From assembly GCF_009870825.1 (NCBI RefSeq), contig NZ_WTWY01000008.1, positions 62,001 through 126,000 of the forward strand: 64,000 nt of DNA, given 5' to 3'. This DNA is from Paenibacillus sp. USDA918EY. Its GTDB lineage: Bacteria; Bacillota; Bacilli; Paenibacillales; Paenibacillaceae. The translations under genes and the position numbers were made by a program. The notes beneath the pieces were generated by a model. That model saw only the letters and a program-made list of their open reading frames with translations, was not told where the DNA came from and made no database searches. Shown in pieces: positions 17,969 to 25,997 of the stretch. Position 1 is the stretch's first letter, and the number at the start of each line of letters is the position of its first letter.

Positions 17969-18181
17969 ATGAAAAAGCAACAACAACAAGGCAGCTATAT
18001 GACGCCGAACGAAAAGTTCAAAACGGAATTTGGCGAGGACACTGCCAATACGCCAACGACACAAACGACGGGCACCGCTCGTACCGGCAGCGCAGGCAGT
18101 GCAGGTGCAGGCAGCACCGGCAGCTACAAAACGCCAAACGAAAAGTTTGACGAAGAATTCAAACCGACTGACCAAGCTTAA
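17969..18181 (+). CDS. Small protein with duplicated TPNEKF motif (possible SASP-like)
   Basis: 70-aa hydrophilic protein. A 17-residue unit occurs twice, at residues 8-24 (GSYMTPNEKFKTEFGED) and 51-67 (GSYKTPNEKFDEEFKPT), joined by a Thr/Gly/Ser/Ala linker. No signal peptide, membrane helix or cysteine. GGGAGGTG lies 9 nt before ATG 17969. The spaced repeats, low complexity and TEFGED vaguely recall gamma-type small acid-soluble spore proteins, where TEFASE is the GPR protease site; the match is partial, so this is only a hypothesis. It ends with its own terminator. Confidence 0.65.
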   Translation: MKKQQQQGSYMTPNEKFKTEFGEDTANTPTTQTTGTARTGSAGSAGAGSTGSYKTPNEKFDEEFKPTDQA

Positions 18182-18201
18182 GAACATAACGGTACATCCA
18201 G

Positions 18202-18234
18202 ACATCCGCTCGAAAGGGCGGGTGTTTTATTTTT
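18202..18234 (+). terminator. Terminator after the small duplicated-motif gene
   Basis: ACATCCGCTC (18202-18211), GAAA tetraloop, GGGCGGGTGT (18216-18225), then TTTATTTTT. Confidence 0.88.
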
Positions 18235-18395
18235 GCCAATCTGTTCCAATGGACTCGGTCTCGGGACGGAGGACGATTTCATTCCCGCGCCGCTATCTTC
18301 ATTACGCCAACCTGTTGTACACTTAGATCAAAGTTACAGAAGCTCGGAGTGACTCCAAGCGGGCAAAGAAGATTATGTTAAAAGGAGAACCTGTT

Positions 18396-19454
18396 ATGAA
18401 AAAACGATGGTTGGACCGGCTGTTCGGCGGGGTCGTGCTCATTGGGATCGGGGTCATTTTCCTGCTGAACCAGCTGAACGTCATTGATGTCAGTCTCGGT
18501 TACGTGATCAGCCATTACTGGCCGGTCATACTAATTGTCCTGGGCGTCAAGGAGCTGCTGAAAGGGCGGAGAGCCTTTTTGGGAGCGGCATTCCTTTTGC
18601 TTTTCGGGACCTATTTTCTGGGAAGGAACGAAGGCTGGGATTGGGTAACGCCGGGAAGCTTCTTCAAAATCATCATTCCGGCCATGCTCATTCTCGCTGG
18701 ACTGTACGTCATCTTCAAGCCGAATGACCGCAAGCCGCCTTCCCGGCCGACCCCGGACCATGATGCGCCGGCATTTACGCCGGAACCGCCTGAACCGGAG
18801 GATCTGACCGCAAAATCGACCTTGGACCAGCAGTTCGAGGAAAAGTTCGGGATTCCGTACACGAAGCAGCAGGCTGAGCGCAAGTCGATCCATGGGGATG
18901 CGGACTTCGATGACGACGACGATTTCGATCCGGACGACCTGGACGACGATCACGTGAAGGATCGATACAAGCATTACAAAAAGAGATACAAAGAGCAAAA
19001 AAAACACTACCAGCAGATGAGACATGAAGCCCGCCACGGCCATGCCGAATGGGACGGACATCACAACGACGGCGGAAAAATCAACCGGTCTTCGTTTATC
19101 GGGGATATTCATCTGGGACGCGAATATTTTGAGTTGAAGCCGACGAACCTGTCGCAATTTATCGGGGATACGGTACTCGATCTGACGAACGCGCATATCC
19201 CTTTCGGAGAAACGAAAATCAACATTTCCGCGTTTATCGGCGACATTAAGGTGTACGTACCGGACGATACGGACCTTGGAATCTCCGTCAACACCAGCTC
19301 GTTTATCGGGGACATGTCGGTGCTTAATGAATCGCGCAGCGGGTTTATGAGCAATTTTCAGACGAAAACCCCGTTTTATAAGGAAGCCCGCAAAAAAATC
19401 CGCATTAATGTCAGCGCGTTTATCGGCGACATTAAAGTGAACAAAGTGGGTTAA
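18396..19454 (+). CDS. liaF: LiaF-like membrane protein of a cell-wall stress system
   Basis: 352 aa. Residues 1-110 contain about four membrane helices (LiaF transmembrane domain). Residues 110-235 are a linker with an unusually acidic run (DDDDDFDPDDLDDD) followed by a Lys/His-rich stretch. Residues 235-352 are the LiaF C-terminal domain with five S-x-FIGD repeats, read as a beta-helix-like wall-stress domain. LiaF holds the LiaS kinase inactive without stress. ATG 18396 follows AAAAGGAGA; the earlier ATG 18375 overlaps it. It is ~110 residues longer than B. subtilis LiaF, mostly in the linker. Confidence 0.87.
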   Translation: MKKRWLDRLFGGVVLIGIGVIFLLNQLNVIDVSLGYVISHYWPVILIVLGVKELLKGRRAFLGAAFLLLFGTYFLGRNEGWDWVTPGSFFKIIIPAMLILAGLYVIFKPNDRKPPSRPTPDHDAPAFTPEPPEPEDLTAKSTLDQQFEEKFGIPYTKQQAERKSIHGDADFDDDDDFDPDDLDDDHVKDRYKHYKKRYKEQKKHYQQMRHEARHGHAEWDGHHNDGGKINRSSFIGDIHLGREYFELKPTNLSQFIGDTVLDLTNAHIPFGETKINISAFIGDIKVYVPDDTDLGISVNTSSFIGDMSVLNESRSGFMSNFQTKTPFYKEARKKIRINVSAFIGDIKVNKVG

Positions 19455-19458
19455 GCGC

Positions 19459-20517
19459 ATGCGGAACATAACGAAAAATACGAAATGGGTGCTGCTGTTT
19501 TATTTCGTTCTGACCGGCCTCATAATGAGCGCGGTGTTGGTGATCGGGGCGGACAGCGGATACCTGACCGTAAAAGGAACCTGGGTTTGGGTCTACACAA
19601 GCCTGGGCTTCCTGCTGTTGTCGATCATTGTCGGATACATGGCCGGCCAGCGGATTCAGCGCAGGGTCGACATACTCGAATACAATATGCTGCAGGTGGC
19701 CAAAGGCAATTTATCGGTGAGGATCGGGGAATGCGACGACCCGACTTTTGAGCGTTTGTATCATGAGTTTAACAACCTGATGGAAGCGATGGAGAAAAAA
19801 ATGATGCTGCTGCAGCGGATGGGCGAGCAGGAGGTTGTGGAGAAGGAGCAAGCCGCCGAACGCGCCGTATTGGAGGAACGCCGGCGCATGGCGCGGGATT
19901 TGCACGATACGGTCAGCCAGCAGCTGTTCGCGATCCATATGTCCGCCTCCTCGCTTCCAAAAGTGTTGGAGCGCAACGCGGAACAAGGACAGACGGTCAT
20001 GAATCAGCTGATTTCAATGTCCCAGATGGCGCAAAAGCAGATGCGCGCCCTTATTGCCCAGCTGCGTCCGGTCGAGCTTGAGGGCAAAAACCTGGAGGAC
20101 GCCCTGGAGGTATGGTTCCCGGATTACTGCCGCCAAAACGGCTTGAAAGGAATGAAGGAAGTCGAGCTGCAGGGCAAGCTGTCCGAAGCGATCGAACACC
20201 AGTTGTTTTTGATCATCCAGGAGGCGATGGCGAATATCGTGAAGCATGCCCATGCACGGCTGGTCAGCATGTCGCTGCGCGAGGAGCAAAGGCAGGTTGT
20301 GCTCAGCATCAGCGACGACGGACAGGGTTTTAACGAGGTGCCGTATAAGACGGGATCTTACGGTTTGTCCACGATGCAGGAGCGCGCCGAAAAATTGGGC
20401 GGAAAAGTGGAAATCATCAGCCGTCAAGGTTCCGGTACAACGATTCGCGTACATATACCGAAGTTTGTGGATGGGACGGCCGGCGGAAAACAACCGATAG
20501 GAGAGGATGAGGAATAA
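19459..20517 (+). CDS. liaS: Sensor histidine kinase LiaS
   Basis: 352 aa. Two membrane helices (about 10-30 and 43-62) enclose only a very short external loop, as in intramembrane-sensing kinases. A HAMP follows (62-115), then HisKA_3 with His149 in RMARDLHDTVSQQ, and a HATPase_c domain (NIVKHAHA, DDGQGF, GYGLSTM-like). It phosphorylates LiaR under cell-envelope stress. The gene lies 4 nt after liaF and overlaps liaR by one base, so the three are one operon. Confidence 0.93.
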   Translation: MRNITKNTKWVLLFYFVLTGLIMSAVLVIGADSGYLTVKGTWVWVYTSLGFLLLSIIVGYMAGQRIQRRVDILEYNMLQVAKGNLSVRIGECDDPTFERLYHEFNNLMEAMEKKMMLLQRMGEQEVVEKEQAAERAVLEERRRMARDLHDTVSQQLFAIHMSASSLPKVLERNAEQGQTVMNQLISMSQMAQKQMRALIAQLRPVELEGKNLEDALEVWFPDYCRQNGLKGMKEVELQGKLSEAIEHQLFLIIQEAMANIVKHAHARLVSMSLREEQRQVVLSISDDGQGFNEVPYKTGSYGLSTMQERAEKLGGKVEIISRQGSGTTIRVHIPKFVDGTAGGKQPIGEDEE

Positions 20518-21173
20518 TGGCGGATGTCTTGAAAGTGATGATCGTGGATGACCACGAAATGGTGCGGATGGGGCTGAAAACGTATTTGATGCTGGATCCT
20601 TCCATCGAGGTCGTGGGCGAGGCCGATAACGGCTCGAAGGTGGTCGATTGGCTGAACAATGCCGCGCCGGAGCAGTTTCCGGACTTGATCCTGATGGATT
20701 TGATGATGCCGGTGATGAACGGGGTGGAGACGACCAAGGCGGTTTTGGCCGAATACCCTTTCATGAAAATCGTTATTTTGACCAGTTTTCTGGAGGATGA
20801 TCTTGTTGTCGATGCCGTGGAGGCCGGTGCGGTCAGCTATGTGCTAAAAACAGTCTCGGCGGATGAACTGATCTATGCCTTGCAGGGCGCCAACCGCGGC
20901 ATGCCGGTTATGACCGGCGACGTGTCGCAGGCGCTTACCCGGGGGATCCGCCAGCGCACCGTCCAGGGCGACTCCTCCGGCCTCACCGAGCGTGAGAAAG
21001 AGGTGCTGCTCCTGATCGCCGAAGGCAAAAGCAACAAGGAGATCGCCGAAGAGCTGCATATCAGCATCAAAACCGTCAAAACCCATGTCAGCAACCTGCT
21101 GATGAAATGCGAGCTGGAGGACCGGACGCAGCTGGCGATTTACGCGCACCGTAAAGGATGGGTGCAGGGATAA
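20517..21173 (+). CDS. liaR: Response regulator LiaR (NarL/LuxR type)
   Basis: 218 aa. Receiver domain with acidic pocket Asp11-Asp12 and phosphoacceptor Asp61 (LILMDLMMP). LuxR-type HTH in the last 65 residues (LTEREKEVLLLIAEGKSNKEIAEELHIS). It is the output of the LiaFSR system. Its ATG shares the last base of the liaS stop. Sequence right after its stop turns sharply AT-rich. The targets of this LiaR are not evident, though the secreted gene downstream and the liaF promoter region are candidates. Confidence 0.93.
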   Translation: MADVLKVMIVDDHEMVRMGLKTYLMLDPSIEVVGEADNGSKVVDWLNNAAPEQFPDLILMDLMMPVMNGVETTKAVLAEYPFMKIVILTSFLEDDLVVDAVEAGAVSYVLKTVSADELIYALQGANRGMPVMTGDVSQALTRGIRQRTVQGDSSGLTEREKEVLLLIAEGKSNKEIAEELHISIKTVKTHVSNLLMKCELEDRTQLAIYAHRKGWVQG

Positions 21174-21316
21174 TGAAGCCCGTCCTTCAGTGCTTACAAA
21201 CATTAGCTCCTCTTCATGGCTAATTCTGTTGGTTAAAAATGATTGTTCGTATGCAAGATTGTATAAAAAATACAGGAAGATAATAAAGGATTGTAGAATA
21301 CTTCATTTAGAATATA

Positions 21317-21344
21317 TTGTATTTTTTGGAATATATGATAATAT
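21317..21344 (+). promoter_or_regulatory. Candidate promoter of the AT-rich secreted gene
   Basis: TTGTAT (21317-21322), 16-nt spacer, TAATAT (21339-21344). Several alternatives exist because the area is very AT-rich. Confidence 0.35.
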
Positions 21345-21381
21345 TAATAATGAAAAATGCAAATTGATAGGAGGTATTTTT

Positions 21382-21720
21382 ATGAAAAAATTTTTAATTG
21401 CTTCTGTTGCAACATCTTTACTTGCAGTCGCACCAAGTGCAAGCTTTGCATCAAATGAAATACCGCCTCAGATTCAAGAGCAGTCTTCAAGAATCGCTCT
21501 GAATTCAGATCAATTAGCCGCATCATTAGATCCAGTATACATTTCCTCATATAAACCTTCTCGTGGATATTCTCAATCTAAGGATGTACCAACCACTGTT
21601 CCTTATTCAACAACTATTAACGGTTATCAATATTATGGAAATCTGAAACTGATCTCAACGCAGCTGATAAATGGATTATGGTACGGTACTTATGCAGGAT
21701 GGATAGCAGTTTTGGCTTAA
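21382..21720 (+). CDS. Small secreted protein of unknown family
   Basis: 112 aa. The signal peptide is clear: MKKFLIASVATSLLAV, cleaved near SFA-SNE. The mature ~85-residue protein has no cysteines. It is rich in Ser, Tyr and Thr and ends with NGYQYYGNLKLIS and GLWYGTYAGWIAVLA, a probable small beta structure. TAGGAGGT is 8 nt before ATG 21382; the frame open from 21190 has no start signal. GC is far below its neighbours. I do not recognise the family. Position behind liaR makes an envelope or antagonism role imaginable, but nothing in the sequence proves it. Confidence 0.75.
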   Translation: MKKFLIASVATSLLAVAPSASFASNEIPPQIQEQSSRIALNSDQLAASLDPVYISSYKPSRGYSQSKDVPTTVPYSTTINGYQYYGNLKLISTQLINGLWYGTYAGWIAVLA

Positions 21721-21771
21721 TGAGATGAACTAAAAACTAGTGGCATCAAATTTATTAAATAAACAAATTTT

Positions 21772-21822
21772 TAAACAACAAACCCAGTATCTTAAAAGGT
21801 ACTGGGTTTGTTGTTTATTTAA
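21772..21822. terminator. Strong bidirectional terminator hairpin
   Basis: A 20-bp stem with one wobble (21772-21791 with 21798-21817) around a 6-nt loop, flanked by A-rich and T-rich sequence. It ends the small secreted gene. The 200 nt that follow, up to htrA, hold only AT-rich sequence and a weak promoter candidate (TTGTTT 21921, TATAGT 21946-21951, spacer 19). Confidence 0.88.
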
Positions 21823-22021
21823 AAAGCGAACATTATCAATTCAGTCGTTTATAGTTAAAAATAATGAAAAAACATGTTATCAATGTCTTTTTGCAGTTTA
21901 TCTTTTTATCTCCGCTTAAATTGTTTTTAATCTGTGGTTAAGGTTTATAGTACATCATATAAACAGTTAAACAATTCCCCAAGGACATTGAGATATAAAA
22001 AGGTGCACAGGAGGCATTATT

Positions 22022-23647
22022 ATGGACGAAAGAAACAGATCGGGTCAACCTGAAGACGAGTTTCAAAACGACGGCGTGAAACGTCAAGGATCTTCCGAAT
22101 CGGGTTCTTCATATTATTATTCCTACGGACCGTTCCAGTCGATTGGAAAAGACCGGGCAGAACAGCATGGCGCCGAAAGCCGCAGCAAGCAGGAGGACGT
22201 CGAAATCACCCCTCCGAACCCGGTTCGGCCGCTCCCTACCTCTAATGCATACCGCTTCTCGTCCGACTCCGGCAATGCCGGCGGATACGGCGGCGGAACG
22301 GGTGGGGGCGGCGGCAACTGGCAGTTTAACCAGAAGCCGCCGCAGAAAACATCCGTCAAAACGGTGTTGATTTCGTTCCTGGCCGGCGTTGTCGTTATCT
22401 CGGCTCTGATGTTTACGTCGGACCGGATGAACCTGTTTACGCCAAAAGCGGCTTTGTCCGCCGAAGAACAGGCTACCACGCCTGTGACCGCAGCACCGGA
22501 AACCAGCAACGGCAGCAATCAACCGGCTTCGCTTCCGCTGAACAAGCCGCTTGACGTCTCGGGCGTCGTGGAACAAGCGGGACCTGCGGTCGTTAAAATC
22601 GAAACGCTCGTCAAATCGAACAGCCGGAGCTCGCAATCGCAATCGCCGTTTATGAACGATCCGTTTTCGTTCTTCTTTGGCGGAGACAGCGATTATTACA
22701 GCAACAACGGCGGTGATTCCGGCTCCGGCCAAAATTCCCAGAATCCGGGCAAATCCCAGCTGGTTCCTTACGGCATCGGCTCCGGATTCATCTATAAAAA
22801 AGACGGATACATTTTGACCAATGAACACGTCGTTGAAAATGCGGATGTCATTCAGGTAACGGTCGAAAATGACACCAAAACGTATGAAGCCAAACTGCTC
22901 GGCAAATCCAAAGATCTGGACCTTGCCGTGTTGAAAATCGAAGGCAAAAATAATTTTCCGGTCGTACCTCTCGGCGATTCCAACAGCCTGAAGGTAGGGC
23001 AACCGGTTGTAGCCATCGGTAATCCGCAAGGGTTTGACCATACCGTAACGACAGGCGTCCTGAGTGCGCGCGAACGCACCATCGATGCGAGTGATGAAGG
23101 AAGCACGGATACGCGTAAATACCAGCATTTGCTGCAAACCGACGCATCCATCAACCCCGGCAACTCCGGCGGTCCGCTTCTTAACCTGAACGGCGAAGTC
23201 ATCGGCATGAACGTAGCCGTCAGCAAGGATTCGCAAGGCATCGGGTTTGCCATCCCGGCGAGCACGATCAAAAACGTCGTTCAGAAGCTGGAAAACAATC
23301 AGGAAATTCCGAAGGATCCGGAACCGTTTATTGGCGTCAAGCTGATAACTTTAACGGATGAAGTCGCCAAGCAAATGGAAACAAACGTAACCCAAGGTGC
23401 GGTCGTTGTAGAGGTTACTTTCAAATCTCCGGCCTATGAAGCTGATCTGCGCCCATACGACATCATTACCGGCGTCGATAGCACCAACGTTAAAACCCAT
23501 ACGGATATTGTGAATTATATCCAAAAACAAAAGGTTGGCGCGAAAGTAACGCTGCATGTCGTCCGCAACGGTAAAAAAATGGATATGGAACTCACCATCG
23601 GCGACAAAAACAAATACAACATTCCTTCCGACGGCAGCAATCAGTAA
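22022..23647 (+). CDS. htrA: HtrA/DegP-like membrane-anchored serine protease
   Basis: 541 aa. Cytosolic Gly/Asn-rich N-terminus (1-118), one membrane helix (about 119-140), S1C trypsin-like domain (about 185-415) and a C-terminal PDZ domain (about 435-530). The catalytic triad is visible: His269 (TNEHVV), Asp300 (LDLAVLK), Ser382 (NPGNSGGPL). It degrades or refolds misfolded proteins outside the membrane. ACAGGAGGC precedes ATG 22022. The two-component pair just downstream resembles the arrangement in which HtrA-type proteases belong to a secretion-stress regulon (as with CssRS in B. subtilis), though linkage here is inferred. Confidence 0.93.
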   Translation: MDERNRSGQPEDEFQNDGVKRQGSSESGSSYYYSYGPFQSIGKDRAEQHGAESRSKQEDVEITPPNPVRPLPTSNAYRFSSDSGNAGGYGGGTGGGGGNWQFNQKPPQKTSVKTVLISFLAGVVVISALMFTSDRMNLFTPKAALSAEEQATTPVTAAPETSNGSNQPASLPLNKPLDVSGVVEQAGPAVVKIETLVKSNSRSSQSQSPFMNDPFSFFFGGDSDYYSNNGGDSGSGQNSQNPGKSQLVPYGIGSGFIYKKDGYILTNEHVVENADVIQVTVENDTKTYEAKLLGKSKDLDLAVLKIEGKNNFPVVPLGDSNSLKVGQPVVAIGNPQGFDHTVTTGVLSARERTIDASDEGSTDTRKYQHLLQTDASINPGNSGGPLLNLNGEVIGMNVAVSKDSQGIGFAIPASTIKNVVQKLENNQEIPKDPEPFIGVKLITLTDEVAKQMETNVTQGAVVVEVTFKSPAYEADLRPYDIITGVDSTNVKTHTDIVNYIQKQKVGAKVTLHVVRNGKKMDMELTIGDKNKYNIPSDGSNQ

Positions 23648-23668
23648 TCATCGGAAGGCTTCAATCGG

Positions 23669-23695
23669 CAGCGGAAGGGAAGGTCCCTTCCGCTG
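23669..23695 (+). other. Perfect hairpin after htrA
   Basis: CAGCGGAAGGGA (23669-23680) and TCCCTTCCGCTG (23684-23695), loop AGG. No T run follows. It may protect the htrA mRNA 3' end or dampen read-through into the regulator gene. Confidence 0.6.
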
Positions 23696-23783
23696 TTGCC
23701 GTGCAAGGATGCAAACGCAAAACTTCACTGCTACAATAGAAATAACAACGAACATAGTTAAGAAATAAAGGAGCCATCCGTTT

Positions 23784-24473
23784 ATGCGATCGAAAGTACT
23801 GATTATTGACGACGACGAAAAAATCATTTCCATGCTGCGCAGAGGGCTTGCGTTTGAAGGGTATGATATCATAACGGCCAACAACGGGGCCGAAGGTTTA
23901 AAAAGCGTTCTCAACAGCGAGCCCGACCTCGTCATTCTGGACGTCATGATGCCCCAGGTCGATGGATTCGAAGTGTGCCGCCGTCTGCGCGAAGGCGGGA
24001 TCCGTGTGCCTATTCTGATGCTGACCGCAAAAGACGAGATCGAACACCGCGTGAAGGGACTGGATCTCGGCGCCGACGATTATTTGGTCAAACCGTTTGC
24101 GCTCGAGGAGCTGCTGGCGCGGGTCCGTGCATTGCTGCGACGCAAGCCGGGCCAGGAGGAGGCGGAAGACCACCGTTTGACCTTCGAGGATATCGTGCTC
24201 GACGTCGATTCCCGGGAGGTGCTGCGCGGCGGACAACGACTGGAGCTGACGGCCAAGGAATTCGAGCTGCTGCACCTATTTATGCAAAATCCGAAACGCG
24301 TGTTGTCCCGCGACCTGATCATGGATAAAATCTGGGGATACGATTACAGCGGCGAATCCAACGTGCTTGAGGTTTATATCGCGATGCTGCGGCAAAAAAC
24401 CGAGGAGCATGGAGGCAAACGCGTAATCCAGACGATTCGGGGGGCCGGCTACATTCTGAGAGGTGACTCCTAA
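23784..24473 (+). CDS. OmpR-family response regulator
   Basis: 229 aa. Receiver domain with Asp9-Asp11 pocket, phosphoacceptor Asp53 (LVILDVMMP) and Lys in LVKPF. Winged-helix output domain in residues 130-228 (LTAKEFELLHLFMQNPKRVLSRDLIMDKIWGYD and the GAGYIL end). AAGGAGCC precedes ATG 23784. It is 2 nt from the kinase gene, its clear partner. Overall it looks like PrrA/MprA-type regulators. Control of the htrA gene upstream is plausible from neighbourhood only. Confidence 0.9.
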   Translation: MRSKVLIIDDDEKIISMLRRGLAFEGYDIITANNGAEGLKSVLNSEPDLVILDVMMPQVDGFEVCRRLREGGIRVPILMLTAKDEIEHRVKGLDLGADDYLVKPFALEELLARVRALLRRKPGQEEAEDHRLTFEDIVLDVDSREVLRGGQRLELTAKEFELLHLFMQNPKRVLSRDLIMDKIWGYDYSGESNVLEVYIAMLRQKTEEHGGKRVIQTIRGAGYILRGDS

Positions 24474-24475
24474 AC

Positions 24476-25942
24476 ATGTCCATACGACTCCGGCTGACAG
24501 CCTGGTATACGTGCATCTTGGCCGTAACGCTGATCTTGTTTGGCTCTGCCGTGTATGGGGTGGTTCATTTTTATACTTTTTCTAAAGTGAAGAGCAATCT
24601 TGAAGAGCAGAGCAAACAAATTCAGCCTAATCTGGTGTTGTACATTTCCCAAGGTGAATTAAAATTTGATATTGGTGGGTTGTCCGCGACTTCGGGTTTT
24701 CAATCTTCCCAGATTTTTGGACAGTTGCATGACTATAATAATAATCGTGACCTGATCACGGAAAATTTGGGGAGGATGAAAAAGACCTTTCCCGTCCCTT
24801 CCGCAAAGAATGCTTTTAATGTCGATTCTTTTGAGACCTTCCGATTAAACGGCAATCCTTTCATGGTCTATCAAAAGCCTGTTGTTGTTCAGAATCAGTT
24901 AATCGGATTTTTGCAACTCGCCGTTTGGACTGGTCACGAGGAGGAATTGCTAAGTCTTCTCCGTTCCATATTGATCATCAGCGCAACCATCATGGTACTC
25001 ATGGCAACGACTTTCGGCTTATTCCTGGCACGCAAGTCGATCGCCCCGATCGGGAAAGTCATCGAGGCGGCCGATCAGATTCAAAAAGGCTCGGACCTGA
25101 GCGTACGGATCGCTTATGACGGGCCGCAGGACGAGATCGGGCAGCTGATCAATACGGTTAACAACATGCTGGGCCGGATGGAAGGGTTTTATAAAAACCT
25201 GGAGGACTCCTATGCCGCGCAGCGCCGTTTCGTTTCGGACGCGTCCCACGAGCTGCGCACGCCGCTTACGACGATTCGCGGCAACGTCGACCTGCTGCAA
25301 AGGATGTGGTCAAAGGACGACGGTTCCGAACGCCCGAACCTGGATGAGGAAACGATGCACCAGATGACGCTTGAAGCCGTCAACGACATCGCGGACGAAT
25401 CGAAGCGGATGAGCAGGCTGGTGAGCGACATGCTCTCCCTGGCCCGGGCCGATACCGGACGGACCTTCGAGAAGCAGCCGGTGCCGCTTGAAATTCTCGT
25501 CGAGGAAGTGGCGCGCCGGGCCAAAATGCTGCCGCGTACAGCCGAATGGATTACCGGAGACTTCTCGATCCTGAATGGCGTTTATGTCAACGGCAACAAG
25601 GATTACATGCAGCAAATGCTGTTCATTTTTATCGAAAACGCGTTCAAATACACGCCGGAAGGCCAGGTCGTTTTTGATGCTTTTATCTACAAAAATCAGG
25701 TAGGCATCCGGATTTCCGATACCGGAATCGGCATGGACAAGGAGGAAGTGCCGCATATTTTCGAACGCTTCTACCGGGCGGACCAATCCCGCGGCGTGAC
25801 GGAAGGCATCGGCCTCGGCTTGTCCATCGCCAAATGGATCATCGATGAGCTGGAAGGTTCGGTCGAGGTCGTCACGCGTTTGGGTGAAGGGACCACGTTT
25901 GTCATCTGGCTGCCGATCGTCTTTCCGACGCCTTTGGAATAA
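24476..25942 (+). CDS. HAMP-containing sensor histidine kinase
   Basis: 488 aa. Membrane helix 1 (about 8-32), an extracytoplasmic sensor domain of ~125 residues without a recognisable fold, helix 2 (about 162-186), HAMP (186-240), HisKA with His258 (SDASHELRTPL), and HATPase_c (NAFKYTP, DTGIGM, GIGLGLSIAKWI). It partners the OmpR-type regulator 2 nt upstream. The part encoding the sensor domain (about 24580-25010) has near 40% GC while the kinase part is near 60%, which points to domain exchange or relaxed constraint. The signal is unknown. Confidence 0.92.
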   Translation: MSIRLRLTAWYTCILAVTLILFGSAVYGVVHFYTFSKVKSNLEEQSKQIQPNLVLYISQGELKFDIGGLSATSGFQSSQIFGQLHDYNNNRDLITENLGRMKKTFPVPSAKNAFNVDSFETFRLNGNPFMVYQKPVVVQNQLIGFLQLAVWTGHEEELLSLLRSILIISATIMVLMATTFGLFLARKSIAPIGKVIEAADQIQKGSDLSVRIAYDGPQDEIGQLINTVNNMLGRMEGFYKNLEDSYAAQRRFVSDASHELRTPLTTIRGNVDLLQRMWSKDDGSERPNLDEETMHQMTLEAVNDIADESKRMSRLVSDMLSLARADTGRTFEKQPVPLEILVEEVARRAKMLPRTAEWITGDFSILNGVYVNGNKDYMQQMLFIFIENAFKYTPEGQVVFDAFIYKNQVGIRISDTGIGMDKEEVPHIFERFYRADQSRGVTEGIGLGLSIAKWIIDELEGSVEVVTRLGEGTTFVIWLPIVFPTPLE

Positions 25943-25997
25943 GGTATAATGAATAGATGTTAGCTGCAACAGCATAAGAAAGCAGGTGAAGTCAGTC

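Larger units (their letters stand above)
21190..22010. other. AT-rich island between liaR and htrA
   Basis: About 820 bp of roughly 30% GC between GC-rich genes. It holds one small secreted gene, a possible promoter, and a 20-bp terminator hairpin. No transposase or repeat was seen at the edges. Composition suggests a different origin from the neighbours. Confidence 0.7.

Noticed and set aside
21190..21381. N-terminal extension of the AT-rich secreted protein
   Set aside because: The extension would hide a perfect signal peptide, and the strong ribosome site serves ATG 21382.
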